From the NCBI GenBank assembly GCA_023399155.1, contig JAEWQP010000008.1, forward strand, positions 1-64,000: a DNA stretch of 64,000 nucleotides, read 5' to 3'. This stretch comes from Verrucomicrobiota bacterium. Its GTDB lineage: Bacteria > Verrucomicrobiota > Verrucomicrobiia > Opitutales > Opitutaceae. Numbering within the stretch: the stretch's first letter is position 1; each line of letters begins with the position of its first letter. Below, piece after piece: positions 18,280 to 27,729 of the stretch. The translations under genes and the position numbers were made by a program. The notes beneath the pieces are model-generated. The model did not search any database. It saw only the letters and a list, made by a program, of their open reading frames with translations, and had not been told where the DNA came from.

Positions 18280-18890
18280 GGCGCGCTCAGTCGAAAGCAG
18301 GCCGCGGCAAAGTCAAAAACGGAACGGCTTCCGCGGAAGGCAGGAATCTCGATCCGGTCACAGAGATCACGGAGGAGACACAGATGAGAGGACGCCGAGG
18401 CGCGCTAACGTTTCGCGGCCAATCGTTCTCGGCCGGGTTCTTTCTCTTTCTCGTGGTCTTTGGTCCGTCCTTGGCGCCTTGGCGTCTTGGCGCGAGTCAT
18501 CTCCGCCCGCATCGGGAACCTTCGTGCTTACCGCTTAAAGCTTACAGCCTATCGCCTGGAGTCTCGGCGCTTCGGCGCGTGCCCGCGCTGCGGAGACGAG
18601 CGACGAACATCGAGCGTCGAGAGCACGTTACCTCCGTTCCTTGGCGTCTTGGCGCGAGATCTGCCTTCTCGGTTCGTCAGCGTACGCTTCCGTGACGATC
18701 CCGATCCGGTCACAGAGGGCACGGAGGAGACACAGAGTTCACAGAGAAGACCTTTTCACAGGAGGTAGCGGAGAGAACGGAGAAAGGCAGTTCCACAGGA
18801 AACGAAGGTTGCGAGGATCAATCCGTGGGTTCTCTGCTCTTCCATCACCGCGGCTACGGCACGGTGATGTTTTTATGAGCCTTTCCGGAT
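18280..18890. repeat. repeat-rich intergenic region
   Basis: Family A forward copies lie at about 18355-18390 and 18705-18800. Family B forward copies lie at about 18470-18500 and 18640-18690, the latter followed by tcggttcgtcagcgtacgc. A gcttaccgcttaaagc element lies at about 18526-18560. No gene is seen. Confidence 0.7.
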
Positions 18891-18891
18891 A

Positions 18892-18981
18892 CATTCCTTG
18901 ACGGAATGCGGTCCGGACGGCGCCTCCACTTTCGAATGGAGAACGGTTCGGCGTCGGCATGGGCGCATCGCCCCGCCGTCC
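18892..18981 (+). promoter_or_regulatory. structured upstream leader of PRC-barrel-like gene
   Basis: A perfect hairpin CATTCC-TTGAC-GGAATG (18892-18908) is followed by a longer stem GGACGGCG (18915-18922) pairing with CGCCGTCC (18974-18981). The longer stem encloses a small hairpin CTCCA...TGGAG (about 18924-18940). The structure ends about 95 bases before the start codon at 19077. It could be a leader RNA element or protein-binding inverted repeats; by-eye pairing only. Confidence 0.35.
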
Positions 18982-19076
18982 GTTGGAAGGCTCCCCCCAT
19001 CGCGGGCGCTCGGAGCCGGGCTAACGTAACGCCAGAACGGAATGAGCCGTTCGCCAAAAACGAAGGAGAGAAGATC

Positions 19077-19670
19077 ATGAAAACAAGAACCATCCTCACC
19101 TCCGTCATTGCCAGTGCCGCGTTGCTCCTGCCCGCGGGGGCCTTCGCAAATGCGGGGACGCGCGCATCGACGAGTTCTTCCAGCGCCGGGCAGGATGCCT
19201 CACGCATCCAGAGCAGCATGACGCCGGATAACCTGTTCACACAGATCAGCAAGGACGAGTTGAAGAACCGCGTGACCGCCGATGACATCGTCGGCAAGGA
19301 CGTGGTCGACCGGCACGGAGAGAAGATCGGCAAGGTCAAGGAAGTCGGTCTCAGCCAGGTGATCCGCAACGGCAGCCAGTCGAGTGGCGACAGCTACACC
19401 GCCTCCGGCAGCATCGCCGGCGCGAACGCCAGTGCGTCGGTCGGCAGTGCGACCAGCGCGTCGCCGGGCACCGGCAATGCGAACCCGTCGGGCTGGACGA
19501 GCGCTAACGGCAACGTGAACCTGATCGTGGCGCTCGACGACGACGTCAAGGACGAGCAGATCGACAAGGATTTCGCCGTCATCCCGGCCTCGCAGGTGAC
19601 ATTTGATCGCGAGGAGGACCGGCTGGAACTCAACCTCGTAAAGCAGCAATTCGCGTCCAACTTGAGGTAA
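19077..19670 (+). CDS. secreted PRC-barrel-like protein
   Basis: A 197-residue exported protein. A signal peptide covers residues 1 to about 26 (hydrophobic core SVIASAALLLPAGAFA). A Ser/Thr/Ala linker is followed by a PRC-barrel-like segment (DIVGKDVVDRHGEKIGKVKEV), a low-complexity Ser/Gly/Asn insertion, and an end ILSTY-like strand pair, IPASQVTFDREEDRLELNL. It is a periplasmic protein; PRC-barrel proteins often respond to stress or bind partners, but no specific role can be read here. A clear Shine-Dalgarno AAGGAGAG (19063-19070) sits 6 nt before ATG 19077. This is one of the few strong ribosome sites in the window and supports high expression. A terminator follows at 19706. Confidence 0.72.
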   Translation: MKTRTILTSVIASAALLLPAGAFANAGTRASTSSSSAGQDASRIQSSMTPDNLFTQISKDELKNRVTADDIVGKDVVDRHGEKIGKVKEVGLSQVIRNGSQSSGDSYTASGSIAGANASASVGSATSASPGTGNANPSGWTSANGNVNLIVALDDDVKDEQIDKDFAVIPASQVTFDREEDRLELNLVKQQFASNLR

Positions 19671-19705
19671 CGCGTTTCGCTTCGCTTCAGCACGAGGCAT
19701 GGCAA

Positions 19706-19735
19706 GGCACCGGGCGTCCCGCCCGGTGCCTTTTT
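19706..19735 (+). terminator. rho-independent terminator
   Basis: A perfect 10-bp stem GGCACCGGGC / GCCCGGTGCC (19706-19715, 19721-19730) with a 5-nt loop, followed by TTTTT. It lies 35 bp after the stop of the PRC-barrel-like gene. Confidence 0.92.
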
Positions 19736-20202
19736 CGTCGGCGCGCAGGAAGGCCCCCGGAGCGGGGCTTCCGGGGCGAGCTGCGAGGGCAGTTATCTGT
19801 TACCGGTTATTGGTTACGAGCTTGGCGCGCTGCCAGCGCAGTTCCTCGTCACCGGTTACTGGATATTCGTCGCCTAGCTCCACGAGGAGGACCCCAAGCC
19901 GCCAAGAGCCGACCCGATCACCGATAACTGATAAGGTGTCCGTCCCTCCCATGGTCCCGTTGTCCGTAGTCCCGTGGTCCTTCGCTGCGAGCGCAGTTAT
20001 CCGTCACCGGTTACTGGTTATTCGTCAGCCCCGATAATCGCGAGGGCAGTTATCTGTTACCGGCTATTGGCTATTCGTCAGCCCCGATAACTCATAACTG
20101 ATAACTCCTCTTCCCCTCCGTCCGGTGGTCCAGTTGTCCGTGGTCCCTTGGTCCGTGGTCCCGTGGTCCGGTAGTCCCTTGTCCCTTATCCCCGTAATCC
20201 CC
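19736..20202. repeat. repeat region related to 7876-8600 in opposite orientation
   Basis: It contains gttatctgttaccggttattggtta-type units at about 19795-19870, 19990-20035 and 20045-20110, and tggtccgtggtcccgtggtcc units at about 19965-19985 and 20120-20185. These are reverse complements of the units in the 7876-8600 array. No gene is seen. Confidence 0.75.
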
Positions 20203-20448
20203 TCACTCCACCTTCGTGCCGCAGACGCCTCCGGCGGGCTTTCCGCCGGTGAGAAACTCCAGGGCTTTCGCGTAGCTTCGTCGCTCGAGAAAATGGGCGA
20301 GCCGAGGATCGAGCGCGTCGCGATGGGTCGCCAGCAGGCTGTCCAAACGCTCCATGCCCTGCAGCATCTTATGAGTATCAGGGTGCTTCATCCCAGCGAC
20401 CAAATCGATTAGGCTCCCTTGGATCTGGGAAATCAGTTCGTGGCTCAT
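20203..20448 (-). CDS. small conserved-looking hypothetical protein
   Basis: An 81-residue, mainly helical, soluble protein with Cys, Lys and Glu near its end (GGVCGTKVE). It contains helices with KMLQGMERLDSLLATHRDALDP and LAHFLERRSYAKALEFL. No family is recognised. Start ATG 20448 is preferred over an upstream frame to 20670, because the upstream 74 residues are low quality and would overlap the sucA start. It is divergent from sucA across 191 bp, so the promoters of both genes lie in 20449-20639. Confidence 0.6.
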   Translation of the reverse strand: MSHELISQIQGSLIDLVAGMKHPDTHKMLQGMERLDSLLATHRDALDPRLAHFLERRSYAKALEFLTGGKPAGGVCGTKVE

Positions 20449-20639
20449 CGTTGCACAATGCGCTATCCTGGTGATTGTTGCGTGAGTCGCATTTCCACCT
20501 CGCCCGCCCGCCCCAAGTGCGACGGCGCTTTGCGCGTCCGCCGCGACCCGCCTCTGAGAGGGCTCCATACTCATATTACGTTTGTTAATGAAATCCGAGA
20601 GAGTAGAGCACGCGATCCCCGTCCGCGCATCCTTTACCC

Positions 20640-23387
20640 ATGAACCTGCCGTCCTACACCTCCCGGTCAAATCTCGATTTGATCGATTCCTACTACCAGC
20701 AATGGAAGGAGTCGCCCGAGTCGATCGATGCCTCGTGGAGGTCCTTCTTCGAGGGCTTTGAACTCGCCGAGGGCCGCAATGGCGGGTCGGCGCCGGCGCC
20801 GCGCACCGGGGCCGCCCCGGCCGGCGATCACCTGCGCCAGTCCAAGGTCTCGTCGCTCATCTACGCGTATCGATCGATTGGACACATCCAGGCCCATCTC
20901 GACCCGCTGAGCCCCCCCCCGGCGCCCAGCCCGCGGCTGTCGCTGGAGGAGTTCGGGTTGAACGAGGCCGACCTGGACGTGGAGTTCGCCGCGGTCAACT
21001 ACCTCGACGGCGGGGCCATGCGGCTCTCCTCGATCCTCGAGGGCCTGCGCGAGACCTACTCGGGCTTTGTCGGATTCGAGTATCTGCACATCCAGGACAA
21101 GGAAATCCGCCGCTGGATCCAGGCGCAGATCGAGCCGAACCGCTGCCGGCCGGAGTTTTCGCGGGAGACGAAACTGCGCATCCTCCACAAGCTCTACCAG
21201 GCGGAGATCTTCGAGCGTTTCCTGCATACGCGCTACGCGGGGCAGAAGCGATTCTCCCTCGAGGGGGGCGAGACGCTCATCCCCGCGCTCGACGCGCTCA
21301 TCGAGCACTGCGGCGCGCTCGGCCTGAAGGAGATCGTGATGGGCATGGCCCACCGCGGCCGCCTCAACGTCCTGGCCAACATCCTGGGCAAGTCCTACGA
21401 CTTCCTCTTCGAGGAGTTCTCGGAGAACTACATCCCCAACACCGTCGGCGGCGACGGCGACGTGAAGTACCACCTTGGATACGAGACCACGCTGCCGACC
21501 AGGAGCGGCAACCCGATCGAGGTGCGGCTCGCCGCCAACCCGTCGCATCTCGAGGCGGTCAACCCCGTGGTCGAGGGCAAGGCGCGCGCGCGCCAGCGCA
21601 TCATCGGCGACACCGAGCGGCGCGGGCTCGTGGTGCCCCTGCTCATCCACGGCGACGCCGCGTTTGCCGGCCAGGGCATCGTCGCGGAGACGCTGAACTT
21701 CTCGCAGCTGCCCGGCTACCGCACGGGCGGGACCGTCCACTTCATCATCAACAACCAGATCGGCTTCACCACCGGCCCGGAGGAGTCGCGCTCGAGCTCC
21801 TATTGCACGGACATCGCCAAGATGATCGAGGCGCCGATCCTTCACGTCAACGGCGACCAGCCGCTGCAGGTCGTGCGCTGCGTGCAGCTGGCGCTGGAGT
21901 TCCGCCAGCGCTTCCGCCGCGACGTGGTGATCGACATGTATTGCTACCGCAAGCACGGGCACAACGAGACGGACGAACCGATGTTCACGCAGCCGGTGCT
22001 CTACCAGAAGATCGCCCGGCACCCGTCCCCCAGCCAGATGCTCGCGCGACGCCTCGTGAACGAGGAGACGTTGAGCGAGACGCAGGCCGCGAAGTTCCAG
22101 GACGACTACACCGCCACCCTGGAGGGGGCGCTCGAACGGGTGAAAAAGGCGGAGGAGAACCTGAAGCGCGAAAAGGAAAAGTTCTCGGGCTCGACGGCCG
22201 TCTTCCAGCCGGGGTTTTCCTTCGACCCGGTCGACACCGCGGCGTCACGCGAGCTGCTGGGGAAAGTCGTGCGCGCGCTCACGGAGGTGCCGACCGATTT
22301 CAAGGTCAACCCGAAGATCAAGCGCCTGCTCGACGCGCGCGCCCAGGCGTTCCGCGACGACGCGACCGTGGACTGGTCCTATGCGGAGGCGCTCGCCTTT
22401 GGCACGCTGCTCGCCGAGGGCACGCCGGTGCGGTTGTCCGGGCAGGACAGCGAGCGCGGCACGTTCAGCCAGCGCCATGCCGTGCTCTACGACCTCGAGA
22501 CGCGCACGAAGTACGTCCCGCTGCGGCACGTTGATCCGGGCCAGGCGCAGTTCTGCGTCTACAACAGCTCGCTTTCGGAGGCCGCGGTGCTCGGGTTCGA
22601 CTACGGGTACTCGCTCGATTTCCCAAAAATGCTCTGCATCTGGGAGGCGCAGTTCGGGGACTTCGCGAATGGTGCGCAGGTCATCATCGACCAGTTCATC
22701 ACCGCCTCGGAATCGAAATGGCAGCGCGTGAGCGGCATCACCCTGCTCCTCCCGCACGGCTACGAGGGCCAGGGCCCGGAGCACTCGTCAGCGCGCCTTG
22801 AACGTTTCCTGCAGCTCTCGGCCGAGGAAAACATCCAGGTCTGCAACCTCACCACGCCGGCCCAGCTCTTCCACCTCCTACGGCGCCAGATGAAGCGGGG
22901 ATTTCGCAAACCGCTCGTCATCATGGCACCGAAGAGCCTGCTGCGCAGCAAGGACGCCGTCTCGCCGTGGAGCGCCTTTTCCGACGGCGTCTTCGAGGAG
23001 ATCCTCGACGATCCGGCCGCGCCGAAGAAGGCCACTCGCGTGATCGTGTGCAGCGGGAAGGTCTACTACGACCTGGTGGCCGAGCGGGCCCGGCGCGACC
23101 AGGCCGGGTCGACCGCCATCGTGCGCGCCGAGCAGCTGTATCCGCTGCATCGCGACAAGCTGCGGGATATCCTCGGCCGGTATCGCGGCGCCAAGGCGCT
23201 GGTCTGGTGCCAGGAGGAGCCGCAGAACATGGGCCCGTGGACATTCATCGCGCCGCAACTCGAGGAGATCGCCGGCCGCCGGCCCGTCTACGCCGGCCGG
23301 GACGCCAGCGCCAGCACCGCGGTGGGCTCGCTCGCGCGGCACAGGATCGAGCTCGCGCAGTTCCTGGAGGCCGCGTTCACGGCATGA
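20640..23387 (+). CDS. sucA: 2-oxoglutarate dehydrogenase E1 component
   Basis: A 915-residue thiamine-diphosphate enzyme that decarboxylates 2-oxoglutarate and transfers succinyl to the E2 lipoyl arm in the TCA cycle. The N-terminus has the E1o-specific segment (NLDLIDSYYQQWKESP, then SWRSFFEGFE). Further marks are VMGMAHRGRLNVLANILGK, the E1o signature YHLGYETT, ANPSHLEAVNPVVEGK, and the metal/ThDP-binding GDAAFAGQGIVAETLNFSQL with NNQIGFTTGP. Length and order match full-length bacterial E1o. ATG 20640 begins directly at the conserved N-terminal region. sucB and lpdA follow on the same strand, but repeat blocks of 355 and 510 bp separate them. Confidence 0.97.
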   Translation: MNLPSYTSRSNLDLIDSYYQQWKESPESIDASWRSFFEGFELAEGRNGGSAPAPRTGAAPAGDHLRQSKVSSLIYAYRSIGHIQAHLDPLSPPPAPSPRLSLEEFGLNEADLDVEFAAVNYLDGGAMRLSSILEGLRETYSGFVGFEYLHIQDKEIRRWIQAQIEPNRCRPEFSRETKLRILHKLYQAEIFERFLHTRYAGQKRFSLEGGETLIPALDALIEHCGALGLKEIVMGMAHRGRLNVLANILGKSYDFLFEEFSENYIPNTVGGDGDVKYHLGYETTLPTRSGNPIEVRLAANPSHLEAVNPVVEGKARARQRIIGDTERRGLVVPLLIHGDAAFAGQGIVAETLNFSQLPGYRTGGTVHFIINNQIGFTTGPEESRSSSYCTDIAKMIEAPILHVNGDQPLQVVRCVQLALEFRQRFRRDVVIDMYCYRKHGHNETDEPMFTQPVLYQKIARHPSPSQMLARRLVNEETLSETQAAKFQDDYTATLEGALERVKKAEENLKREKEKFSGSTAVFQPGFSFDPVDTAASRELLGKVVRALTEVPTDFKVNPKIKRLLDARAQAFRDDATVDWSYAEALAFGTLLAEGTPVRLSGQDSERGTFSQRHAVLYDLETRTKYVPLRHVDPGQAQFCVYNSSLSEAAVLGFDYGYSLDFPKMLCIWEAQFGDFANGAQVIIDQFITASESKWQRVSGITLLLPHGYEGQGPEHSSARLERFLQLSAEENIQVCNLTTPAQLFHLLRRQMKRGFRKPLVIMAPKSLLRSKDAVSPWSAFSDGVFEEILDDPAAPKKATRVIVCSGKVYYDLVAERARRDQAGSTAIVRAEQLYPLHRDKLRDILGRYRGAKALVWCQEEPQNMGPWTFIAPQLEEIAGRRPVYAGRDASASTAVGSLARHRIELAQFLEAAFTA

Positions 23388-23742
23388 GGAGGAGCGTCAC
23401 AGAGAGCACGGAGGACACGGAGAAAGGCAGTTTCACAGAAGGAAACGAAGGTAACCAAGAATCACGCAAAGCATCGCAGCCCTTCATTCCCTTCGTCTCC
23501 TCCATCGCCGCGGCCTCTACACAGCAATGCTTCTGCAAACCTGCCTTCTCTCCTCTGTGACCTCTGTGTCTTCTCTGTGAACTCTGTGACCAGCTCGAAA
23601 CACCAGCTGAGAAAGAGAATGAGAACGAGAATGAACCTCACCGAGAAAGTTGGGGCGCGAAACGTTACCGCCTTCCGGCATCCTCTCCCCTTTGTTCTCT
23701 GTGGCTCCTCCGTGTCCTCTTTGACCCACCTCTGACTTCACC
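23388..23742. repeat. repeat block between sucA and sucB
   Basis: A forward family A copy lies at about 23397-23470 and reversed copies at about 23545-23600 and 23690-23735. A polypurine gagaaagagaatgagaacgag tract lies at about 23608-23635. No gene is seen. Confidence 0.75.
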
Positions 23743-25035
23743 ATGTCCATCGACGTCAAAATCCCTCCGATGGGTGAATCCATCACCTCCGGCATCCTCG
23801 CCAACTGGCGCGTGAAGGACGGCGACACCGTCAAGCGCAACCAACCGTTGTTCGAGCTCGAGACCGACAAGATCACCTCCGAGGGCGTCGCGGAAGCCGA
23901 CGGGGTGATCCACCTGAGCGTGGAAGCGGGAGCCGAGGTGAAGATCGGCCAGGTCGTCGCCGTGATCGAACCCGGGGCGGCGACATCCGATCCCAAGGTT
24001 CCGACCGAACCCAATGCCGCGGCCAGCGCACCCGCGCCGGGCCCCACGAAGCCACCGCCCGCGCCGGCGGCGGAGGCTGCGAGCCCGACCGTCTCGCCCG
24101 CGGTCCGCCGCATCGCCGCCGAGACAGGCGTCGATCCCTCGACCGTCTCGCCCGGCACCGGCAAGGGCGGGCGGGTGACCAAGGGCGACATGCTCCAGGC
24201 AGCTGAAACGGCGCCGGAAGCAGCGGTCCCGGCGTCTGCGGCGCCGGAATCCCGGACCTCGAGTCCCAAACCTCAGATGCCGGCAGCCGGAGCGACTCCT
24301 CCTTCCGCCCCCGCACCGACCTCCGCCGGGCCGGAACCCCGCGGCACGCGACGCAAGATGACGCCGCTGCGCGCGAAGATCGCCGAGCGCCTGGTCCAGG
24401 CGAAGAACCAGACGGCGATGCTGACGACCTTCAACGAAGTCGACATGACCGCCGTGCGCGACCTGCGCTCCCGCTACCAGGAGGACTTCACCAGGAGGCA
24501 CGGCATCAAGCTCGGCTTCATGTCCTTCTTCGTAAAGGCGGCGGTGCACGCACTCAAGGAGGTCCCGGCGATCAATGCCATGCTCGACGGGGACAGCATC
24601 ATCGAGAACCATCACCACGACATCGGCGTGGCGGTATCCACTGACCGGGGACTGATGGTGCCGGTGCTGCGCGACTGCGACAACAAGACCCTGGCGCAGA
24701 TCGAGAGTGACCTCGGCGGTTACGCCGGGAAGGCGCGCGAGGGAAAGATCACGCTCGATGACCTCAATGGCGGCGTGTTCACGATCACCAATGGCGGCAT
24801 CTTCGGCTCGCTGCTCTCCACCCCGATCCTCAATCCGCCGCAGAGTGCCATCCTCGGCATGCATGCCATCCAGGATCGCCCGGTCGCCCTGAACGGCCAG
24901 GTCGTGATCCGCCCGATGATGTATCTGGCGCTCAGCTACGATCACCGGATCGTCGACGGCAGGGAAGCCGTCACCTTCCTCGTGAAGGTCAAGCAAGCGA
25001 TCGAGGATCCCGCGCGACTACTGCTGGGAGTCTGA
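23743..25035 (+). CDS. sucB: dihydrolipoamide succinyltransferase (E2 of 2-oxoglutarate dehydrogenase)
   Basis: A 430-residue E2. The N-terminal lipoyl domain has the lipoylated lysine at residue 43 in ETDKITSEG. An Ala/Pro-rich linker is followed by the E3/E1-binding domain (SPAVRRIAAETGVDPSTV, GRVTKGDML, about 112-150). A second Ala/Pro linker leads to the acyltransferase domain from about residue 200, with catalytic His in LSYDHRIVDGREAV near the end. It moves succinyl from E1 to CoA. The length and single lipoyl domain fit SucB. Specificity for 2-oxoglutarate rather than pyruvate is taken from the sucA neighbour. Confidence 0.95.
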   Translation: MSIDVKIPPMGESITSGILANWRVKDGDTVKRNQPLFELETDKITSEGVAEADGVIHLSVEAGAEVKIGQVVAVIEPGAATSDPKVPTEPNAAASAPAPGPTKPPPAPAAEAASPTVSPAVRRIAAETGVDPSTVSPGTGKGGRVTKGDMLQAAETAPEAAVPASAAPESRTSSPKPQMPAAGATPPSAPAPTSAGPEPRGTRRKMTPLRAKIAERLVQAKNQTAMLTTFNEVDMTAVRDLRSRYQEDFTRRHGIKLGFMSFFVKAAVHALKEVPAINAMLDGDSIIENHHHDIGVAVSTDRGLMVPVLRDCDNKTLAQIESDLGGYAGKAREGKITLDDLNGGVFTITNGGIFGSLLSTPILNPPQSAILGMHAIQDRPVALNGQVVIRPMMYLALSYDHRIVDGREAVTFLVKVKQAIEDPARLLLGV

Positions 25036-25545
25036 GCGGGTGATTCAAACCGGTCACAGAGGAGACAAAGAGTTCACCGGGAGAATTCATTCTACAGAAG
25101 GAAACGCAGATAACGAAGGCATCGATCCGATTGAACAGGAGATCGCAGAGAGAGCAGAGACAAGCCAAGCACGGAAGCCTCGACGACTTCTCCGCTTCCT
25201 CTGCGATCTCCTGTGAAACTCCTCCTCTTGGATTTCTCTGTGACCTCTGTGCCTCCTCTATGCGCTCTGTGACCGGATCGAGAAGCCCGCCGAGAAAGAG
25301 AACGAGAATGAGAACGAGAACGATGGGGCGCGAAAAATTTCCGCCTTCCGGCGTGCTCTCCTCTGTGACCTCTGTGTCTTCTCTGTGCGCTCTGTGACCG
25401 GATCGAGAAACCCGCCGAGAAAGAGAACGAGAATGAGAACGAGAACGATGGGCGCGAAAAATTTCCGCCTTCCGGCGTGCCCTCCTCTGTGACCTCTGTG
25501 TCTCCTCTGTGCGCTCTGTGACCCTACTCTGAACCGCCTTTACTC
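25036..25545. repeat. repeat block with a 125-bp tandem duplication
   Basis: Family A copies lie at about 25053-25110 (forward) and 25200-25280 (reverse). A perfect-looking tandem duplication spans 25265-25389 and 25390-25513, with a partial third unit to 25523. Each unit holds ctctgtgaccggatcgagaa, a gagaacgagaatgagaacgag polypurine tract, cgcgaaaaatttccgccttcc and a family A end. No gene is seen. Confidence 0.85.
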
Positions 25546-27003
25546 ATGTCCTCTGAATTCGATCTCATCGTCATCGGCGCCGGTCCGGGCGGGTATGTCT
25601 GCGCGTTTCGGGCGGCGCAACTCGGGCTGAAGGTCGCGCTCGTGGACAAGCGGCCGACGCTCGGCGGCACCTGTCTCAATGTCGGCTGCATCCCCAGCAA
25701 GGCCCTGCTGCATTCGAGCGAGCAGCTCGCGTTCGTGCGTCACCATGCGGCCGAGCACGGCATCAGGACCGGCACGGTCGAGTTCGACCTGGCCACGCTG
25801 ATGAAGAAGAAGGACGCCGTCGTCGCCCGGCTCGTCGGCGGTGTGGCGCAGCTTGCGAAGGCGCGCAAGATCACCGTGCTCACGGGCGCGGCATCCTTTG
25901 TATCCGCGGATACGATCGCGGTGAAAAGTCACACGGCGACGAAACAGGTGTCGGCGAAGAACATCGTTATCGCCACCGGATCGGCACCGGTCGAGCTGCC
26001 GTTCATGCCATTTGATGGAGGCACCGTGGTTTCCAGCGACGACGCGATCGCCTTCGAGACGGTGCCGGGGAAACTGCTCGTCGTCGGCGGCGGCGCGATC
26101 GGGCTCGAACTGGGCTCGGTCTGGGCGCGGCTGGGCAGCGAGGTGACGGTGGTGGAGTTTCTCCCCAGGATCGCAGCCGGCTTCGATGAGGATGTCGTGC
26201 GCCTCTTCACCCGCGCCCTCCAGAAGCAGGGGCTGAAAATCGAGACGGGGGCGAAGGTGACGGGGATCCGGAAAACGGAGGACGGAGGCCGGAGGACGGA
26301 CGGTGGCGGCGGACGGAAGGCCGGGCCGGCCGAAAGCCCGCCTGTGGTGCTCGAGGCGGAGCGGGACGGGCAGAAGCTGGAGTTTCCCGCCGACAAAGTC
26401 CTGGTGGCGGTGGGGCGCCGTCCGTTCACCGAGGGGCTCGCGCTGGAGAAGGCTGGCGTGGAACTTGACGAGAAGAAGCGCGTGAAAGTGGACACCCATC
26501 TGCGCACAGGCGTCCCGGGCATCTGGGCGATCGGCGACGTGGTCGCGGGGCCGATGCTCGCGCACAAGGCGGAGGAGGACGGTGTGGCTGTGGCCGAGTG
26601 GATCGCGGGCAAGGCAGGTCACATCAACTGGGACCTCGTGCCCGGCATCATCTACACCGATCCGGAGGCGGCATCGGTGGGCCTGGGCGAGGAGGGTGCA
26701 AAGGCGCGGGGGATTGCCGTGAAGGTGGGCAAGTTCAATTTCGGCGCCAACGGCCGTGCCATCGCGGCCGATGCGACCGAGGGATTCGTGAAGATCATCG
26801 CCGACGAGAAGACGGACCGCATCCTGGGCGCACAGATCCTCGGCCGAGGCGCGGGCGAACTGATCAGCGAAGTGGTCACGCACATGGAATACGGCGGCAG
26901 CGCCGAGGATCTTGGCCGCACCATCCACGCGCATCCCACGATGAGCGAAGCCGTGAAGGAAGCCGGCCTGGCCGTGAGCAAGAGTGCGATCCACGCGCTG
27001 TAG
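25546..27003 (+). CDS. lpdA: dihydrolipoamide dehydrogenase (E3)
   Basis: A 485-residue FAD-dependent disulfide oxidoreductase that reoxidises dihydrolipoamide with NAD. It has FAD-binding GAGPGGYVCAFRAAQLG near residue 10, the redox-active disulfide in GGTCLNVGCIPSKALL (about residues 42-56), NAD-binding GGGAIGLELGSVWARLG, and the C-terminal His-Glu pair in HAHPTMSEAVKEAG. An odd feature is a Gly/Arg/Asp-rich loop at about residues 243-262. It is encoded by a ggaggacggaggccggaggacgg-type repeat and resembles nothing in ordinary E3 sequences. It sits in the NAD domain before the KVLVAVGRRP strand. It is the third gene of the 2-oxoglutarate dehydrogenase set and probably also serves other complexes. 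Confidence 0.96.
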   Translation: MSSEFDLIVIGAGPGGYVCAFRAAQLGLKVALVDKRPTLGGTCLNVGCIPSKALLHSSEQLAFVRHHAAEHGIRTGTVEFDLATLMKKKDAVVARLVGGVAQLAKARKITVLTGAASFVSADTIAVKSHTATKQVSAKNIVIATGSAPVELPFMPFDGGTVVSSDDAIAFETVPGKLLVVGGGAIGLELGSVWARLGSEVTVVEFLPRIAAGFDEDVVRLFTRALQKQGLKIETGAKVTGIRKTEDGGRRTDGGGGRKAGPAESPPVVLEAERDGQKLEFPADKVLVAVGRRPFTEGLALEKAGVELDEKKRVKVDTHLRTGVPGIWAIGDVVAGPMLAHKAEEDGVAVAEWIAGKAGHINWDLVPGIIYTDPEAASVGLGEEGAKARGIAVKVGKFNFGANGRAIAADATEGFVKIIADEKTDRILGAQILGRGAGELISEVVTHMEYGGSAEDLGRTIHAHPTMSEAVKEAGLAVSKSAIHAL

Positions 27004-27705
27004 TCGATCGTGATTCGTTCGGAAGTTGGCCTGAACGATCCGGTCACAGAGGTCACGGAGGGGGCACAGAGGTCACAGAGAAGACCTTTTCACAGGAGGT
27101 AACGGAGGAAACCAAGGAGAAGATTGGATACAGGAAGCTTCAATCGCTTCGTGTCCTGGGCTTTGCTTTGTCCTTGGCGCCTTGGCGTCTTGGCGCGAGA
27201 TCCGTTCGCCTCGGTTTGTCAGCCATCCGCTTTGTGACCGATCCGGTCACGGAGAGCACGGAGGCCACAAAGGTCACCGAGAAAGGCCTTCTCAGAGAAG
27301 ACAATGAGGTAACCAGGGATCGATCGGAACAGGCGCGGCCTTCGTTTGCTTCGTTTCCTTTTGTGAACCTGTCCGGGGAACTTCGTTTTGCAGACGAGAT
27401 CGCCGAGTAACTGAGAAGGAGCGGATCTCGAACAATCCGAACGCTTCCAGTTCTCCCTCGGATCCGTTCTTGGCGCCTTGGCGACTTTGCGCGAGATCGG
27501 TCTTCTCGGTTCGTCAGCCATCCGCTTCGTCACCGATCCCGATCCGGTCACAGAGATCACGGAGAAAGGGCACTTTTCAGGAGGCAACGAAGCTACCCCC
27601 CGCGTCCCGTCGTGGCTTCCTCGGGGTTTCCCCGAGTCCCGCGAACGCCGGGCGACCGAAGGTGAATACTGCACGTGAGTTGTTCACGGCGTGCTTGTCA
27701 CTTGA
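27004..27705. repeat. repeat-rich intergenic region
   Basis: Family A forward copies lie at about 27041-27115, 27240-27320 and 27545-27590. Family B forward copies lie at about 27170-27230 and 27470-27520, each followed by the tcggt(t)tgtcagccatccgc motif. A+B thus alternate as a composite unit about 200-300 bp long. No gene is seen. Confidence 0.75.
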
Positions 27706-27719
27706 TGACCTTGAGGTCA
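27706..27719 (+). promoter_or_regulatory. palindromic operator-like site
   Basis: Perfect inverted repeat TGACCT-TG-AGGTCA, ending 10 bp before the ATG at 27730. A second inverted repeat, CGTGA-GTTGT-TCACG, lies 17 bp upstream (27674-27688). The position suggests a repressor site or a short hairpin controlling the protease gene pair; the regulator is unknown. Confidence 0.45.
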
Positions 27720-27729
27720 CAATCGGCGC

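Noticed and set aside
20449..20670. N-terminal extension of the 81-residue gene
   Set aside because: It would overlap the sucA start. Its sequence is low complexity, and a good internal ATG exists at 20448.
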